64,000 bases of DNA from Bacteroidota bacterium (GCA_016866235.1 VGMW01000006.1:62001-126000), one strand, 5' to 3'. Shown: positions 46,011 to 55,199, numbered from the stretch's first letter. Notes: a model not told the origin generated them from the sequence alone. Numbers and translations are program-made.

Positions 46011-47035
46011 AGTTTAGCGTAGAAATCCAGTGCGTTCAGAATTTCTTCTGAACCAACCTCCACATCCCATTGGTACTTACCAATTCCCTTTGGTAAGGCC
46101 ATCAGAATTTTTCCCTCCTTATTTTTCTTATCCTGCCTCATAAGGGCCACAAGCGACTGACCAGTTGTGGATGGGCCTATTTTTCCGAAGATTTTTAGAA
46201 TAAAATGACTTATTGACTGAAGCTCTGATTCCGTGAGGTTTCCTTTTTGTAAGGCAATCCAGGATTCACAGACCATGCCTGCCGCAATAGCCTCCCCGTG
46301 TAAGATCCTGTTTCCGGATTGAAAAGAGGCAGTTTCCAGCGCATGGCCAATGGTGTGACCAAAATTCAAGACCTTCCGAAGACCCTTTTCCGTAGGGTCG
46401 GCAGTGGTGATTTGGGTTTTAAAGGCAATCGAGTGAGACACCAATTCTTCCCATTGCTGGTCCTCCAGCGATTGTCGATTTATTGTATTCCAAAGTATGT
46501 TGTCGGAGAGGAGGCAATGTTTAACAACCTCTGCAAACCCCGACCTTAGTTCAGCGGAAGGAAGGGTTTTGAGGAAGCCAGTGTCTACCACGGTAGCCAC
46601 TGGATTTTGAAATACGCCTATGTGGTTTTTGAAGCCTTTAAAGTCTATCCCCAGTTTTCCGCCGACGCTGGCATCCACCTGCGCCAACAAGGTGGTGGGT
46701 ACGAGGATGAAACGGATACCTCTCTTGTAGGTGGCAGCGCAAAATCCGCCCATGTCCCCCAAAACGCCACCACCCAATACAATCAGTATGGAGGAGCGGT
46801 CGGCTTCCAATTGGGTTAATTCATTCCATATTCGCTCTGCGCCATGGAGGTTCTTATTCTCCTCACCCGAAGGGATGGTGATAACGTGGTGGTCAAATTT
46901 TCCTTTGAATACCGGATAACAATTGATGAGGGTATTTTCATCCGTCAGCACGATTGCCTTCCCTGCGGGGATCTCAGAGAGAAGATCCCGGACGGTGTCG
47001 GCCGCGTGGCTGGTTTGAATGCACCCCTTTTCCAT
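46001..47035 (-). CDS. aroB: 3-Dehydroquinate synthase
   Basis: Second step of the shikimate pathway, converting DAHP to 3-dehydroquinate with NAD and a metal. The 344-residue protein has the NAD-site LGGGVLGDMGGFCAATYKRG (about residues 86-105), the conserved PTTLLAQVDASVGGK, and metal-site residues in FAEVVKH, FGHTIGHALE and LHGEAIAAGM. It precedes aroA on the minus strand, although a small opposite-strand gene lies in between. Confidence 0.96.
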   Translation of the reverse strand: MEKGCIQTSHAADTVRDLLSEIPAGKAIVLTDENTLINCYPVFKGKFDHHVITIPSGEENKNLHGAERIWNELTQLEADRSSILIVLGGGVLGDMGGFCAATYKRGIRFILVPTTLLAQVDASVGGKLGIDFKGFKNHIGVFQNPVATVVDTGFLKTLPSAELRSGFAEVVKHCLLSDNILWNTINRQSLEDQQWEELVSHSIAFKTQITTADPTEKGLRKVLNFGHTIGHALETASFQSGNRILHGEAIAAGMVCESWIALQKGNLTESELQSISHFILKIFGKIGPSTTGQSLVALMRQDKKNKEGKILMALPKGIGKYQWDVEVGSEEILNALDFYAKLQR

Positions 47036-47096
47036 CTGGATTTTATTGAAACTCGCTCGAAATTTAGCCCAAATTAATCAGCAGTCGGTCCGACTT

Positions 47097-47131
47097 GGTT
47101 CTAAAAAGAACCTAACAGCCGTTTATATTTG
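47097..47131 (+). promoter_or_regulatory. Promoter box with upstream dyad before proline dehydrogenase
   Basis: TATATTTG (47124-47131) is a full TAnnTTTG match 15 bases before the ATG at 47147. Just upstream, GGTTCT (47097-47102) and AGAACC (47107-47112) form a 6-base inverted repeat with a 4-A centre, in place of a clear -33 element. The dyad may be the site of an activator or repressor. Confidence 0.45.
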
Positions 47132-47146
47132 CGCGCGATTAAGCGA

Positions 47147-48331
47147 ATGAAAAATCAAAACGGCCCGGAAATTTTTGACGATACCAGAAAGGCATTTCTG
47201 CACCTGTCGGATGCTGACATCAGCCGGGCCAATTTCGTTTTCTCGGTTGTAAACCATCCATGGGTTTCGGCAATCGCCACCAGTTTGTTAAAGTTTGCTT
47301 TTGTGCTGAGACTTCCGGTGGGTTGGATCGTGAAGCCAACCATCTTCAGTCAGTTTTGTGGGGGTGAAACCATGCAGGAATCCGAAAAGACCATCAATAA
47401 AATCGGTCGGTTTGGGGTCAAAACCATTTTGGATTATTCTGTTGAAGGTGAGCAATCGGAAGCAGGATTTGATCTTACCTGCCGCGAGGTTATGAAGACC
47501 TTTGAGGTTGCTGCGAGCAATCCACAGGTTCCTTTTTGTGTTTTTAAGGTAACAGGCCTTGCCGATGCCGGACTATTGGAACGGGTTTCAGCCAATGCTT
47601 TACTAACGCCCGATGAATCGGTTGCCTTTGCCAAGGTAAAAGAGCGGGTTGAAAAAATTTGCCGTAAGGCATTTGAAACCAATGTCCCGGTGCTGATGGA
47701 TGCAGAGGAGACCTGGATTCAGGATGCTATCGATGCATTGGCGTTGGAGATGATGAAAAAATACAATGGTAAACAGGCCATTGTGTTCAACACGTTTCAG
47801 ATGTATCGAACCGTCGGCCTCGACCGATTAAAATACTTCCATCAGGAAGCGACATCCGGACAGTTTTATTTGGGTGTGAAATTGGTACGGGGCGCATACA
47901 TGGAGAAGGAGCGTAAAAGGGCAGTTGAAAATGGATACCAAAGTCCTATTCAGCCTGACAAACAATCCACTGACCAGTCCTTTAATCAGTCCGTCAGCTT
48001 TTGCCTATCCAACATACAACGGATGGCGGTGGTTTGTGGATCCCACAATGAGGATAGTACACTTTTGCTGATGCGGTTGATGGCAGAGGGGGGACTAAGC
48101 AACAACGACAATCGAATTTGGTTCTCACAATTGTTGGGGATGAGCGACAACATTTCATTCAATCTGGCTGACCTTGGTTACAACGTGGTGAAATATGTTC
48201 CCTTTGGACCTGTCCGTTCAGTAATACCCTATTTGATCAGAAGGGCAGAGGAAAACACCAGTGTCGCGGGGCAAAGCAGCAGAGAGTTGCGGCTCATACG
48301 GCAGGAACGTTCACGCCGCCGATCCGCCTGA
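47147..48331 (+). CDS. Proline dehydrogenase (monofunctional PRODH)
   Basis: A 394-residue FAD-dependent TIM-barrel enzyme oxidising proline to pyrroline-5-carboxylate. Visible features are GRFGVKTILDYSVEGE near the N-terminal part, the strand VPVLMDAEETWIQ, IVFNTFQMYR, the active-site FYLGVKLVRGAYMEKER and YVPFGPVRSVIPYLIRRAEEN near the C-terminus (as location, about residues 352-372). It is monofunctional, without the P5C dehydrogenase fusion of PutA; a separate P5C dehydrogenase would be needed and is not in the window. The ATG at 47147 is preferred over one at 47129. Confidence 0.93.
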   Translation: MKNQNGPEIFDDTRKAFLHLSDADISRANFVFSVVNHPWVSAIATSLLKFAFVLRLPVGWIVKPTIFSQFCGGETMQESEKTINKIGRFGVKTILDYSVEGEQSEAGFDLTCREVMKTFEVAASNPQVPFCVFKVTGLADAGLLERVSANALLTPDESVAFAKVKERVEKICRKAFETNVPVLMDAEETWIQDAIDALALEMMKKYNGKQAIVFNTFQMYRTVGLDRLKYFHQEATSGQFYLGVKLVRGAYMEKERKRAVENGYQSPIQPDKQSTDQSFNQSVSFCLSNIQRMAVVCGSHNEDSTLLLMRLMAEGGLSNNDNRIWFSQLLGMSDNISFNLADLGYNVVKYVPFGPVRSVIPYLIRRAEENTSVAGQSSRELRLIRQERSRRRSA

Positions 48332-48376
48332 TCCGGCCGATCTACCCCGGGTCAACCTCATCTTACCTGAAATTTT

Positions 48377-48384
48377 TACCTTTG
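48377..48384 (+). promoter_or_regulatory. TAnnTTTG box upstream of lysS
   Basis: TACCTTTG followed by CGCGC, 34 bases before the lysS ATG at 48419. It exactly matches the Bacteroidota -7 form; the -33 region is not convincing. Confidence 0.5.
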
Positions 48385-48418
48385 CGCGCTCAACGCAACC
48401 CAAACTAAACCACTGAGT

Positions 48419-50161
48419 ATGTCACTTACCGAACAGGAAATTCAGCGTCGACAGGCACTGGATGAATTGGTAAAACTTGGCATCAATCCCTATCCGGCAG
48501 ATCTCTTTGAGGTCAATGCATCTGCAAAGGATATTCATGAGAATTATCCAACGCAAAAGATAGAATACAAGGACATTGCGCTTGCAGGCCGCATCATGAG
48601 CCGCAGAATAATGGGCAATGCTTCCTTTGCTGAGCTGCAGGATGAAACCGGCAAAATTCAGCTCTATTTAAGACGCGATGACCTCTGTCCGGGTGAGGAT
48701 AAAAACCTATACAATACGGTATTCAAAAAGCTTCTCGACATTGGCGATATCATCGGTGTCACTGGTTTTGTTTTCACCACCCAAACCGGGGAGGTCTCCG
48801 TTCATGTACAATCTTTAAAAGTACTATCGAAAGCACTCCGTCCGCTGCCGGTCGTAAAGGAAACCACCGATGAATCCGGTAAGGTCCACCAGCACGACGC
48901 TTTTACTGATCCCGAGCAACGCTACAGGATGCGTTACGTTGATCTGGTGGTTAACCCACACGTGAGAGAAGTATTTGTGAAGCGGACAAAGTTGGTGAAT
49001 TCGATGCGCGATTACCTCAGCGGCCGGGGCTACCTGGAAGTAGAGACACCGGTACTCCAGCCACTGTATGGTGGTGCTGCAGCACGTCCTTTCAAAACGC
49101 ATCACAATACGCTCGACATGACCTTGTACCTGCGCATTGCCAATGAACTTTATTTGAAGCGGCTCATCGTTGGGGGATACAACGGTGTGTTTGAGTTTTC
49201 AAAAGATTTTAGAAACGAGGGTATGTCCCGGTTCCACAATCCTGAGTTCACCCAGGTGGAGCTTTATGTGGCCTACAAGGATTACAACTGGATGATGGAG
49301 TTGGTTGAGGAAATGGTGGAGAAAGTAGCCTTGGATTTACACGGCTCCACAATTGTAACCGTCGGCGACCAGCAAATTGATTTCAAGCGTCCCTGGAAAC
49401 GCTTCACCATGTTTGAGGCCATTCAGCATTTTACCAGTGTAGACATTTCTGCAATGGATGAGGCTGCATTGATCGACACCTGCCGGAAACTTCAGGTGCC
49501 GTACGATGAGACCATGGGTAAGGGTAAATTGATCGACCAGATCTTTGGTGAAAAGTGTGAACCAAACCTTATTCAGCCCACCTTCATTACTGATTATCCG
49601 GTGGAGATGTCACCATTGGCCAAGAAGCATCGAACCAAAACAGGATTGGTGGAGCGGTTTGAGGCCATATGCAACCGTAAAGAAATTGCCAACGCCTTTT
49701 CTGAGCTCAATGACCCGATCGACCAGCGGGCAAGGTTTGAGGAGCAATTGGAGCTTGGTAAACGCGGGGACGAGGAAGCCATGACGCTGGATGAGGATTT
49801 TCTTCGTGCACTGGAGTATGGTATGCCACCGACGGCGGGACTGGGTATTGGCATCGACCGACTGTCGATGATCATGACCAATTCCAATTCCATACAGGAT
49901 GTTTTGTTTTTCCCTCAAATGCGTCCAGAAAAACCTGTTGAAAGCACTGCAGAAGGGGATCTGGGCAGGTTAGGGATCAGACCTGAATTACTCCCTGTTC
50001 TTTATAAGCTGGGCATCACCAATGAGGCCAAGTTTAAGGAGGTGAAACCTTCCAAGATGTTTAATGATGTGTGTGGAATGCGGAAGAAACTAAAACTCGA
50101 GCAGGTTCAAAATCCAACCTTTCAGGAAGTTGAGGGATGGTATTCGGCCTTACTCGGCTGA
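48419..50161 (+). CDS. lysS: Lysyl-tRNA synthetase, class II
   Basis: Charges tRNA-Lys. The 580-residue protein has an N-terminal OB-fold anticodon-binding domain (about residues 55-160) and a class II catalytic core with motif 2 FEFSKDFRNEGMSR and motif 3 GLGIGIDRLSM (about 474-484). It is about 75 residues longer than the E. coli enzyme because of a C-terminal extension after PQMRPEKP, with LGRLGIRPELLPVLYKLG; such extensions are common in Bacteroidota LysS and look like a helix-hairpin-helix-type domain. Its last 12 bases overlap the convergent deoC gene. Confidence 0.97.
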   Translation: MSLTEQEIQRRQALDELVKLGINPYPADLFEVNASAKDIHENYPTQKIEYKDIALAGRIMSRRIMGNASFAELQDETGKIQLYLRRDDLCPGEDKNLYNTVFKKLLDIGDIIGVTGFVFTTQTGEVSVHVQSLKVLSKALRPLPVVKETTDESGKVHQHDAFTDPEQRYRMRYVDLVVNPHVREVFVKRTKLVNSMRDYLSGRGYLEVETPVLQPLYGGAAARPFKTHHNTLDMTLYLRIANELYLKRLIVGGYNGVFEFSKDFRNEGMSRFHNPEFTQVELYVAYKDYNWMMELVEEMVEKVALDLHGSTIVTVGDQQIDFKRPWKRFTMFEAIQHFTSVDISAMDEAALIDTCRKLQVPYDETMGKGKLIDQIFGEKCEPNLIQPTFITDYPVEMSPLAKKHRTKTGLVERFEAICNRKEIANAFSELNDPIDQRARFEEQLELGKRGDEEAMTLDEDFLRALEYGMPPTAGLGIGIDRLSMIMTNSNSIQDVLFFPQMRPEKPVESTAEGDLGRLGIRPELLPVLYKLGITNEAKFKEVKPSKMFNDVCGMRKKLKLEQVQNPTFQEVEGWYSALLG

Positions 50162-50845
50162 TTTAATTTTTTTCTTCCCCTTTAACTCAGCCATAATTGC
50201 CGGACCTGCGGAGGTTCCGATCCGGTCAGCCCCAGCTTTAATAAATTCCAGCGCCTGCTCTGCCGTTTTGATGCCACCGGAGGCTTTGATGCCTACATTG
50301 GCCGGTAAAATTTTTCGCAGCAATTGAATTACCTCCAGGGTAGCGCCGCCGCCAGCGATCTGGCCGGTGGAGGTTTTTACGAAATCTGCACCCGCATCGG
50401 CACAGAGCGTAGCACCCTCCTCTATTTCCTTGGTTGAAAGTAAAGCAGTCTCAAGAATTATTTTGATCAACCGCTGGTTAGAATGGGCAAGCTGCGTGCA
50501 CCTGGCCAATTCAATTTTAGTCCAGGGCATTCCCGACTTGAAAGCGGAAAGATTCCAGACCATATCGACTTCATCTGCTCCGTGATCGATCACGCGGTTG
50601 ATTTCATCGAGCTTGCTTTCGGTGAGCTGATAACCCAAAGGATATCCTACAACGGTGATCAGTCTGAGACCTGCATTCCCAATTTCACGCTTTGCGTGTT
50701 TAACCCAAAAGGGCGGGACACACACACCATGGAAACCAAAGTCTATTGATTCTTTTACAAGTTGGTCCACCTGCGACTGAACCATGTCTGGCTTCAGCAG
50801 GGTGTTTTCGATGGTTGACCCAATCTGAATGGCAGGTTCCTTCAT
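50150..50845 (-). CDS. deoC: Deoxyribose-phosphate aldolase
   Basis: A 231-residue class I aldolase splitting 2-deoxyribose 5-phosphate into glyceraldehyde 3-phosphate and acetaldehyde. The Schiff-base lysine is in FVKTSTGQIAGGGATL (about residues 155-170), and the second lysine lies in GIKASGGIKTAEQA. A metabolic link to the upstream 6-phosphofructokinase is plausible since both feed triose phosphates into glycolysis. The deoC ATG overlaps the pfkA stop by four bases, so the two are translationally coupled, an uncommon pairing. Confidence 0.95.
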   Translation of the reverse strand: MKEPAIQIGSTIENTLLKPDMVQSQVDQLVKESIDFGFHGVCVPPFWVKHAKREIGNAGLRLITVVGYPLGYQLTESKLDEINRVIDHGADEVDMVWNLSAFKSGMPWTKIELARCTQLAHSNQRLIKIILETALLSTKEIEEGATLCADAGADFVKTSTGQIAGGGATLEVIQLLRKILPANVGIKASGGIKTAEQALEFIKAGADRIGTSAGPAIMAELKGKKKIKSAE

Positions 50846-51948
50846 GCACCAAAGCTTATTCCAAGTCCTTTTGCTGCTTTCACCAGATCACCTTTTGGAT
50901 TAATGGTATGGTATTCACGCACCGCTTCATCAAGCGTAACGGATGTAATGCTGTTGTTTCGAAACGACACCATTCTTCCGAATTTCTTTTCGAGCACAAG
51001 CTCAAAGGCTTTGACGCCGAATAAGCTGGCCAGCACACGATCGTAGGTAGTGGGAGAGCCACCGCGTTGTACGTGTCCCAGGACAGTTTCACGAATTTCA
51101 GCCAGGCATCCGGCTTCCTTAAGTAAGGCTGAGAGCTGATAGGCAACTCCGCCCAGACGTTTGTGCTCCGATCCCTTTTCACCTTCTCTTGAGACCAGCG
51201 CCCCACCGTGCGGTTTCGCGCCCTCAGCAATAACGATATTGACAAAGCCTTTTCCTTTTTTATAACGGAGATTGATCCGCTTGACAATCTTCTCCGGGTG
51301 GTAGGGAATTTCTGGTATGAGGCAAACTTCTGCGCCGCCTGCTATCGCTGTGTGCAGGGCAATCCAACCGGCGTCACGACCCATTACCTCCATGATCATG
51401 ACGCGGTGGTGACTTTCAGCTGTGGTCACCAGTTTATCGAAACTGTCGGTTGCGATTTGAACGGCAGTTTGAAATCCGAAGGTCATATCCGTTGCAGACA
51501 GATCGTTGTCTATGGTTTTTGGGACGCCGATCACTGAAATACCTTTATCTGCCAGGACTTTTGAAATCCTTTGAGAGCCGTCGCCGCCAATATTGATCAC
51601 GGCATCAAATCCGGATTTTTTTATTTTTTCTACCAACTCATCTGATCGATCCTCAAATTTCACAGTACCGTCCGGTTGGGTTACAGGGAATTTGATTGGG
51701 TTGGATTTATTGGTTGTTTTTAAAATGGTTCCGCCTTTTATATGTATCCCAGCGGTTCTGGCGCGGGTCAGTTTAATGATTTCCTGAGGCTCCTTAAAAA
51801 CCCCGTTGAACGACTCAATGCTGCCGTACACTTCCCAATCCTTCTCCCTTCTTGCGCGTTTACATATGCCCCTGATGACAGCATTAAGCCCCGGGCAATC
51901 CCCGCCGCCGGTTAGTACGAGTACTTTTTTCATATTGGTTTCACTCAA
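50842..51948 (-). CDS. pfkA: 6-Phosphofructokinase, PfkA type with mixed-substrate motifs
   Basis: A 368-residue phosphofructokinase. The N-terminal loop is GGGDCPGLNAVIRG and the catalytic segment is PKTIDNDL. The residue after GGD in INIGGDGSQRI is Gly, as in ATP-using enzymes, whereas PKTIDND has Lys where E. coli has Gly (PGTIDND); this Gly104/Lys124 combination is known from the mixed-substrate group III, many of which still use ATP. The start is either 51948 or 51933 (MKKVL). The gene precedes deoC with an ATGA overlap. Confidence 0.93.
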   Translation of the reverse strand: MSETNMKKVLVLTGGGDCPGLNAVIRGICKRARREKDWEVYGSIESFNGVFKEPQEIIKLTRARTAGIHIKGGTILKTTNKSNPIKFPVTQPDGTVKFEDRSDELVEKIKKSGFDAVINIGGDGSQRISKVLADKGISVIGVPKTIDNDLSATDMTFGFQTAVQIATDSFDKLVTTAESHHRVMIMEVMGRDAGWIALHTAIAGGAEVCLIPEIPYHPEKIVKRINLRYKKGKGFVNIVIAEGAKPHGGALVSREGEKGSEHKRLGGVAYQLSALLKEAGCLAEIRETVLGHVQRGGSPTTYDRVLASLFGVKAFELVLEKKFGRMVSFRNNSITSVTLDEAVREYHTINPKGDLVKAAKGLGISFGA

Positions 51949-52063
51949 AACTTAATTTAAGATAGTCAAATCAGAGAGTAAATAATCTCGGAGCCATAAG
52001 TTTCTGCTCAGGTGGTTGGTACGATGGGATCAGCATGGTAAATTGAAGAGTATCCTACACTAC

Positions 52064-52888
52064 ATGTGGTCCAACATCCATACCCATTCAACCTGGTGCG
52101 ACGGCGCATCCACGCCTTCCGACATGGTAAAGTTTGCTGTTGAATCGGGAATGCCCTCTATTGGATTCTCTTCACACGGTCCTTTGCCTTTTCCATGCAA
52201 TTGGTGTCTTCCTCCAGCCAGATTTGAAAGCTATGTAAAAGCGCTGAGGGAATTGGATCGTACGAGTGTGATTCCGGTTTATGCCGGATTGGAAGTTGAT
52301 TTTATTCCTGGCGTTGTTGGCCCCTCCGACTTTAAACATAAACTTGATTTTACCATTGGTTCCGTTCACTTTGTTGATGGTGATGAAACGGATCGTTGGG
52401 AAGCTGATAACAATTTCGAAGTTTTTAAAAGTGGCTTAACAAAGTTCTTTGGAGGTGATGTTCGAAAAGCCGTTCAACGGTATTTCGAGCTTATTCGAAT
52501 CATGTTGAGTACGTCTACACCCGATGTGCTTGGTCACATGGATCGGATTCGTGTACATAACCTTTATGGCTCAGTGTTTGATGAGTCGGAGTCCTGGTTC
52601 AAAACAGCAGTTTCCGATACACTTGAACTTGCAACTACCAAAAATGTGGTGGTGGAAGTCAACACCCGTGGAATGTATAAACGAAAAACACTCGAGCCTT
52701 ATCCCTCCAGGTTCGCTCTGAAGCGCTTAGCGGAATTACGAATTCCGGTAATGCTGGCGTCCGATGCGCACCATGCGGATGATCTTACCCGCGGGTTTAA
52801 TGAGGCGGCTCAGATTATGAAAGACTGTGGAATAAAAAATAGGGTTGAGTTCTCGCGAAGCGGTTGGAAGGAAGTGACGTTAGGCTGA
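52064..52888 (+). CDS. PHP-domain phosphatase, histidinol-phosphatase (HisK/HisJ) like
   Basis: A 274-residue PHP-fold metal-dependent phosphoesterase. The family metal-binding motifs are NIHTHSTWCDGAS near the N-terminus, FSSHGPLPFP, GLEVDFIPG, and late LGHMDRI and VMLASDAHHADD. In Gram-positive and some other bacteria this family removes phosphate from histidinol phosphate. No other his gene is near, so other small phosphate substrates are possible. The ATG at 52064 is preferred, since the first metal motif starts four codons later. Confidence 0.82.
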   Translation: MWSNIHTHSTWCDGASTPSDMVKFAVESGMPSIGFSSHGPLPFPCNWCLPPARFESYVKALRELDRTSVIPVYAGLEVDFIPGVVGPSDFKHKLDFTIGSVHFVDGDETDRWEADNNFEVFKSGLTKFFGGDVRKAVQRYFELIRIMLSTSTPDVLGHMDRIRVHNLYGSVFDESESWFKTAVSDTLELATTKNVVVEVNTRGMYKRKTLEPYPSRFALKRLAELRIPVMLASDAHHADDLTRGFNEAAQIMKDCGIKNRVEFSRSGWKEVTLG

Positions 52889-52899
52889 AACCATAAAAC

Positions 52900-52948
52900 A
52901 AAATCTAAACCAGCGATGGCTGGTCAGCCTTGATGTATATCAGATTTT
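52900..52948. terminator. Bidirectional terminator-like hairpin between convergent genes
   Basis: ACCAGC (52909-52914) and GCTGGT (52919-52924) form a hairpin with a 4-base loop, inside an outer repeat AAAATCT (52900-52906) and AGATTTT (52942-52948). It lies between the stops of the PHP gene (plus) and the TetR gene (minus), where a shared terminator is expected. Confidence 0.55.
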
Positions 52949-52961
52949 AGAAAAGGACGGG

Positions 52962-53543
52962 TTATTTCTTGAGGCCGTTTACGAGCATATCGGCCAGCTG
53001 CTTACCGAGTTCATTCGGGTCGATGGCGCTGGACGGATCGTACCATAGTGGCATCCAGTTCAATGAGGAGAACAGGGTCATTACAGCAAGCTTACGATCG
53101 ATTTCAGCCTTGAATTCACCAGCTCTAACGCCGGCTTCGATGATCGCCTTGAATCGATTGATGTAATTAATGCGGAGTAAAAGAAATTCCCTTAACCAAG
53201 GCTGGCTGAGGTGCCGGTGCTCATTCATAAAAACAGCTGAAGCAGTAAGGTCTTTAGCCATGACCTGAATGTGGCCCGTGATACCCTTGCTAAGCTTTTC
53301 GGCAGCTGAAATATTGAGCTTTTCGACCTCGTCGAGTGATTTTCTAAACTCTGCAGCCATGTCGAAGCAGAGGTTTTGCAGAATCTCTTCTTTGGACTTG
53401 ATGTGTGAGTAAAGGCTGGCAGCTTCTATCCCAAGTTTTTGGGCCAGATCCCGCATGGAGGATGCAGCGTAGCCCTTTTCACGAAAAAGTTCGGCTGCTT
53501 TTCGGATGACTTGTTCCTTACGTGACAGATTTGACGATTCCAT
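52962..53543 (-). CDS. TetR-family transcriptional regulator
   Basis: A 193-residue regulator with the N-terminal helix-turn-helix of TetR proteins: IRKAAELFREKGYAASSMRDLAQKLGIEAASLYSHIKSKEEIL (residues about 14-56, given as location). The C-terminal ligand domain is of the TetR_C variant often linked to fatty acid or acyl-CoA sensing, but the ligand cannot be named. The following genes on the same strand are TauE/SafE, SDR, folA and fmt; the gap from the TauE stop is 88 bases, so TetR may start its own transcript or be the last gene of theirs. No nearby operator was identified. Confidence 0.92.
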   Translation of the reverse strand: MESSNLSRKEQVIRKAAELFREKGYAASSMRDLAQKLGIEAASLYSHIKSKEEILQNLCFDMAAEFRKSLDEVEKLNISAAEKLSKGITGHIQVMAKDLTASAVFMNEHRHLSQPWLREFLLLRINYINRFKAIIEAGVRAGEFKAEIDRKLAVMTLFSSLNWMPLWYDPSSAIDPNELGKQLADMLVNGLKK

Positions 53544-53631
53544 CTTGATTGATACGGGGACTTAAAATTAAGAATATTTCGGCTTGGGAATGAGATGATC
53601 CATCTTAATTCGCCGAAATCGATTGCTCTGG

Positions 53632-54393
53632 TTAGCTAAAGAACCAAAGTTTAACGACCAGGATGGATACGGCCAAGAGCAAGACCCTTTTGATCCATAC
53701 ATCGCCGGCTTTTACGCTCCAACGACTTCCGAACCAGGCACCAATGGCATGGCCAATCGCTACGATGAATCCGATGCTCCAAATAATCTTTCCAGCCAAG
53801 GCGAATGCTACAACGGCACTTCCGGTGTATATGACGGCGGCAAAAACCTTAATGTAGTTTGTCCTGACCAAAGGAAAATGGTGGAGATGGGTTAGCAGGG
53901 CAATCACTAAAAATCCAATACCAGCCTGGATGAATCCCCCGTAAACCCCCAGTGCTAAAAATCCCAAAACTCCAATCGCTTGTCTTTTGGGTGAAAGTAG
54001 TTCCTCGGTGAGCTTTCCGGATGGCTTTTTTTCAAACAGAATGCTCAACACGACCACAACCATGATTATGGCCAGTATTCGATTGAAGAGGTGGTCTGGT
54101 ACATCAATGGCCAGCGATGCACCTATCCAACCACCAATCAGGGACGCGGCGGCAAGCCAGAATACATAGGGTGTTGGCAGTTGCTGTCCTTTGCTGTGGA
54201 ATCCACCGACAGCAAAAATATTTTGAGCCAGGATGGCAACCCGAAGCGTTGCATTTGCCACAGAGCCTGGTAATCCCATGAAGATCAGAATTGGGAGGCT
54301 GATTAGTGTGCCGCCTCCGGCAACGGTATTCAGGAATCCGGACACAGTCCCAACTACGATGTACAGCGCCCAGGATAAAATTTCGCTGCTCAT
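53632..54393 (-). CDS. TauE/SafE-family sulfite exporter-like permease
   Basis: A 253-residue integral membrane protein with eight or so helices and the two half-repeats of the TauE/SafE family: GFLNTVAGGGTLISLPILIF near residues 19-38 and GVYGGFIQAGIGFLVIALL near 146-164. Family members export sulfite, sulfoacetate or other organosulfur anions. It overlaps the preceding SDR gene by four bases, so the two are coupled, but the substrate remains unknown. Confidence 0.88.
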   Translation of the reverse strand: MSSEILSWALYIVVGTVSGFLNTVAGGGTLISLPILIFMGLPGSVANATLRVAILAQNIFAVGGFHSKGQQLPTPYVFWLAAASLIGGWIGASLAIDVPDHLFNRILAIIMVVVVLSILFEKKPSGKLTEELLSPKRQAIGVLGFLALGVYGGFIQAGIGFLVIALLTHLHHFPLVRTNYIKVFAAVIYTGSAVVAFALAGKIIWSIGFIVAIGHAIGAWFGSRWSVKAGDVWIKRVLLLAVSILVVKLWFFS

Positions 54394-55199
54394 CTCACAG
54401 CGGCAGATCGAACAACCTTTACCATAAACTCCGGGAAGAAGCGTTGAATGATCACGGCCAGCGTTTCCTTCCAGCCTCCGATTACGATCGTGTTTTTACC
54501 GGATGCAATTTTGCGGATCATGGTCTCTGCAAAAATAGCAGGATCAATGCCCCGGGCTGTGGCTTTGTCCATGGAATCAAGCTTTGATCCATCGCCGTTG
54601 AGTGCATTGTAGGTGATGTTGGTACGAACCCATCCTGGACACACGAGGGTAATTCGGATCCCTTTATATTTTTTCCAGAGTTCCGCACGCAATGAGTCAA
54701 AATATCCGTGCAGTGCATGTTTGGCCGCCGCATATCCGCTTCTGAAGGGTGTTCCGATAATGCCCATTACACTACTAACCACGACGAGTTGCCCGTTATT
54801 TTTTTCGCAAAAATGAGGCAGCAAGAATTTGCTGATGGCAACACAGGAAAAATAATCCACTTCCATGATTTCCCGATCAACTTCGATGGTGGTGTTCATC
54901 GCCAGACTTCTTTGTGCAATTCCCCCATTGAGGATGACAATGTCCAATTCACCGAATGCCCTGATCGCTTCCAGGGTTTTTTGTTGAAGGATGGCGGCGT
55001 CTTTTAGATCGAATGGCAGAATTTTTACATCCATGGCGCCGGCATCGCGGCATTGCACCGAAATTTTTTCAAGGGCATTGGTATTTCTTGCTGATAATAA
55101 AAGTCGGGCCTTCCTTTTGGCAAGACCAAGCGCGAGCGCTTCGCCGATACCGGAACTGGCCCCGGTTATCCAGACCACCTTTCCTGAATAATTTTTCAA
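54390..55199 (-). CDS. Short-chain dehydrogenase/reductase
   Basis: A 269-residue classical SDR with TGASSGIGEALALG at the N-terminus, NGGI in place of NAG, and the catalytic set intact (VVSSVMG for Ser; GYAAAKHAL for Tyr-x-x-x-Lys). The C-terminal WKETLAVIIQRFFPEFMVK is amphipathic or hydrophobic, as in membrane-associated 'SDR family 7' proteins that reduce 3-ketosphinganine or similar lipids. It overlaps TauE/SafE by four bases and lies just after folA, so folA-SDR-TauE may be one transcript. Confidence 0.88.
   Translation of the reverse strand: MKNYSGKVVWITGASSGIGEALALGLAKRKARLLLSARNTNALEKISVQCRDAGAMDVKILPFDLKDAAILQQKTLEAIRAFGELDIVILNGGIAQRSLAMNTTIEVDREIMEVDYFSCVAISKFLLPHFCEKNNGQLVVVSSVMGIIGTPFRSGYAAAKHALHGYFDSLRAELWKKYKGIRITLVCPGWVRTNITYNALNGDGSKLDSMDKATARGIDPAIFAETMIRKIASGKNTIVIGGWKETLAVIIQRFFPEFMVKVVRSAAVR

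Noticed and set aside
53623-53895. Plus-strand open frame opposite the TauE/SafE gene
   Set aside because: Antisense shadow of a well-supported membrane protein.
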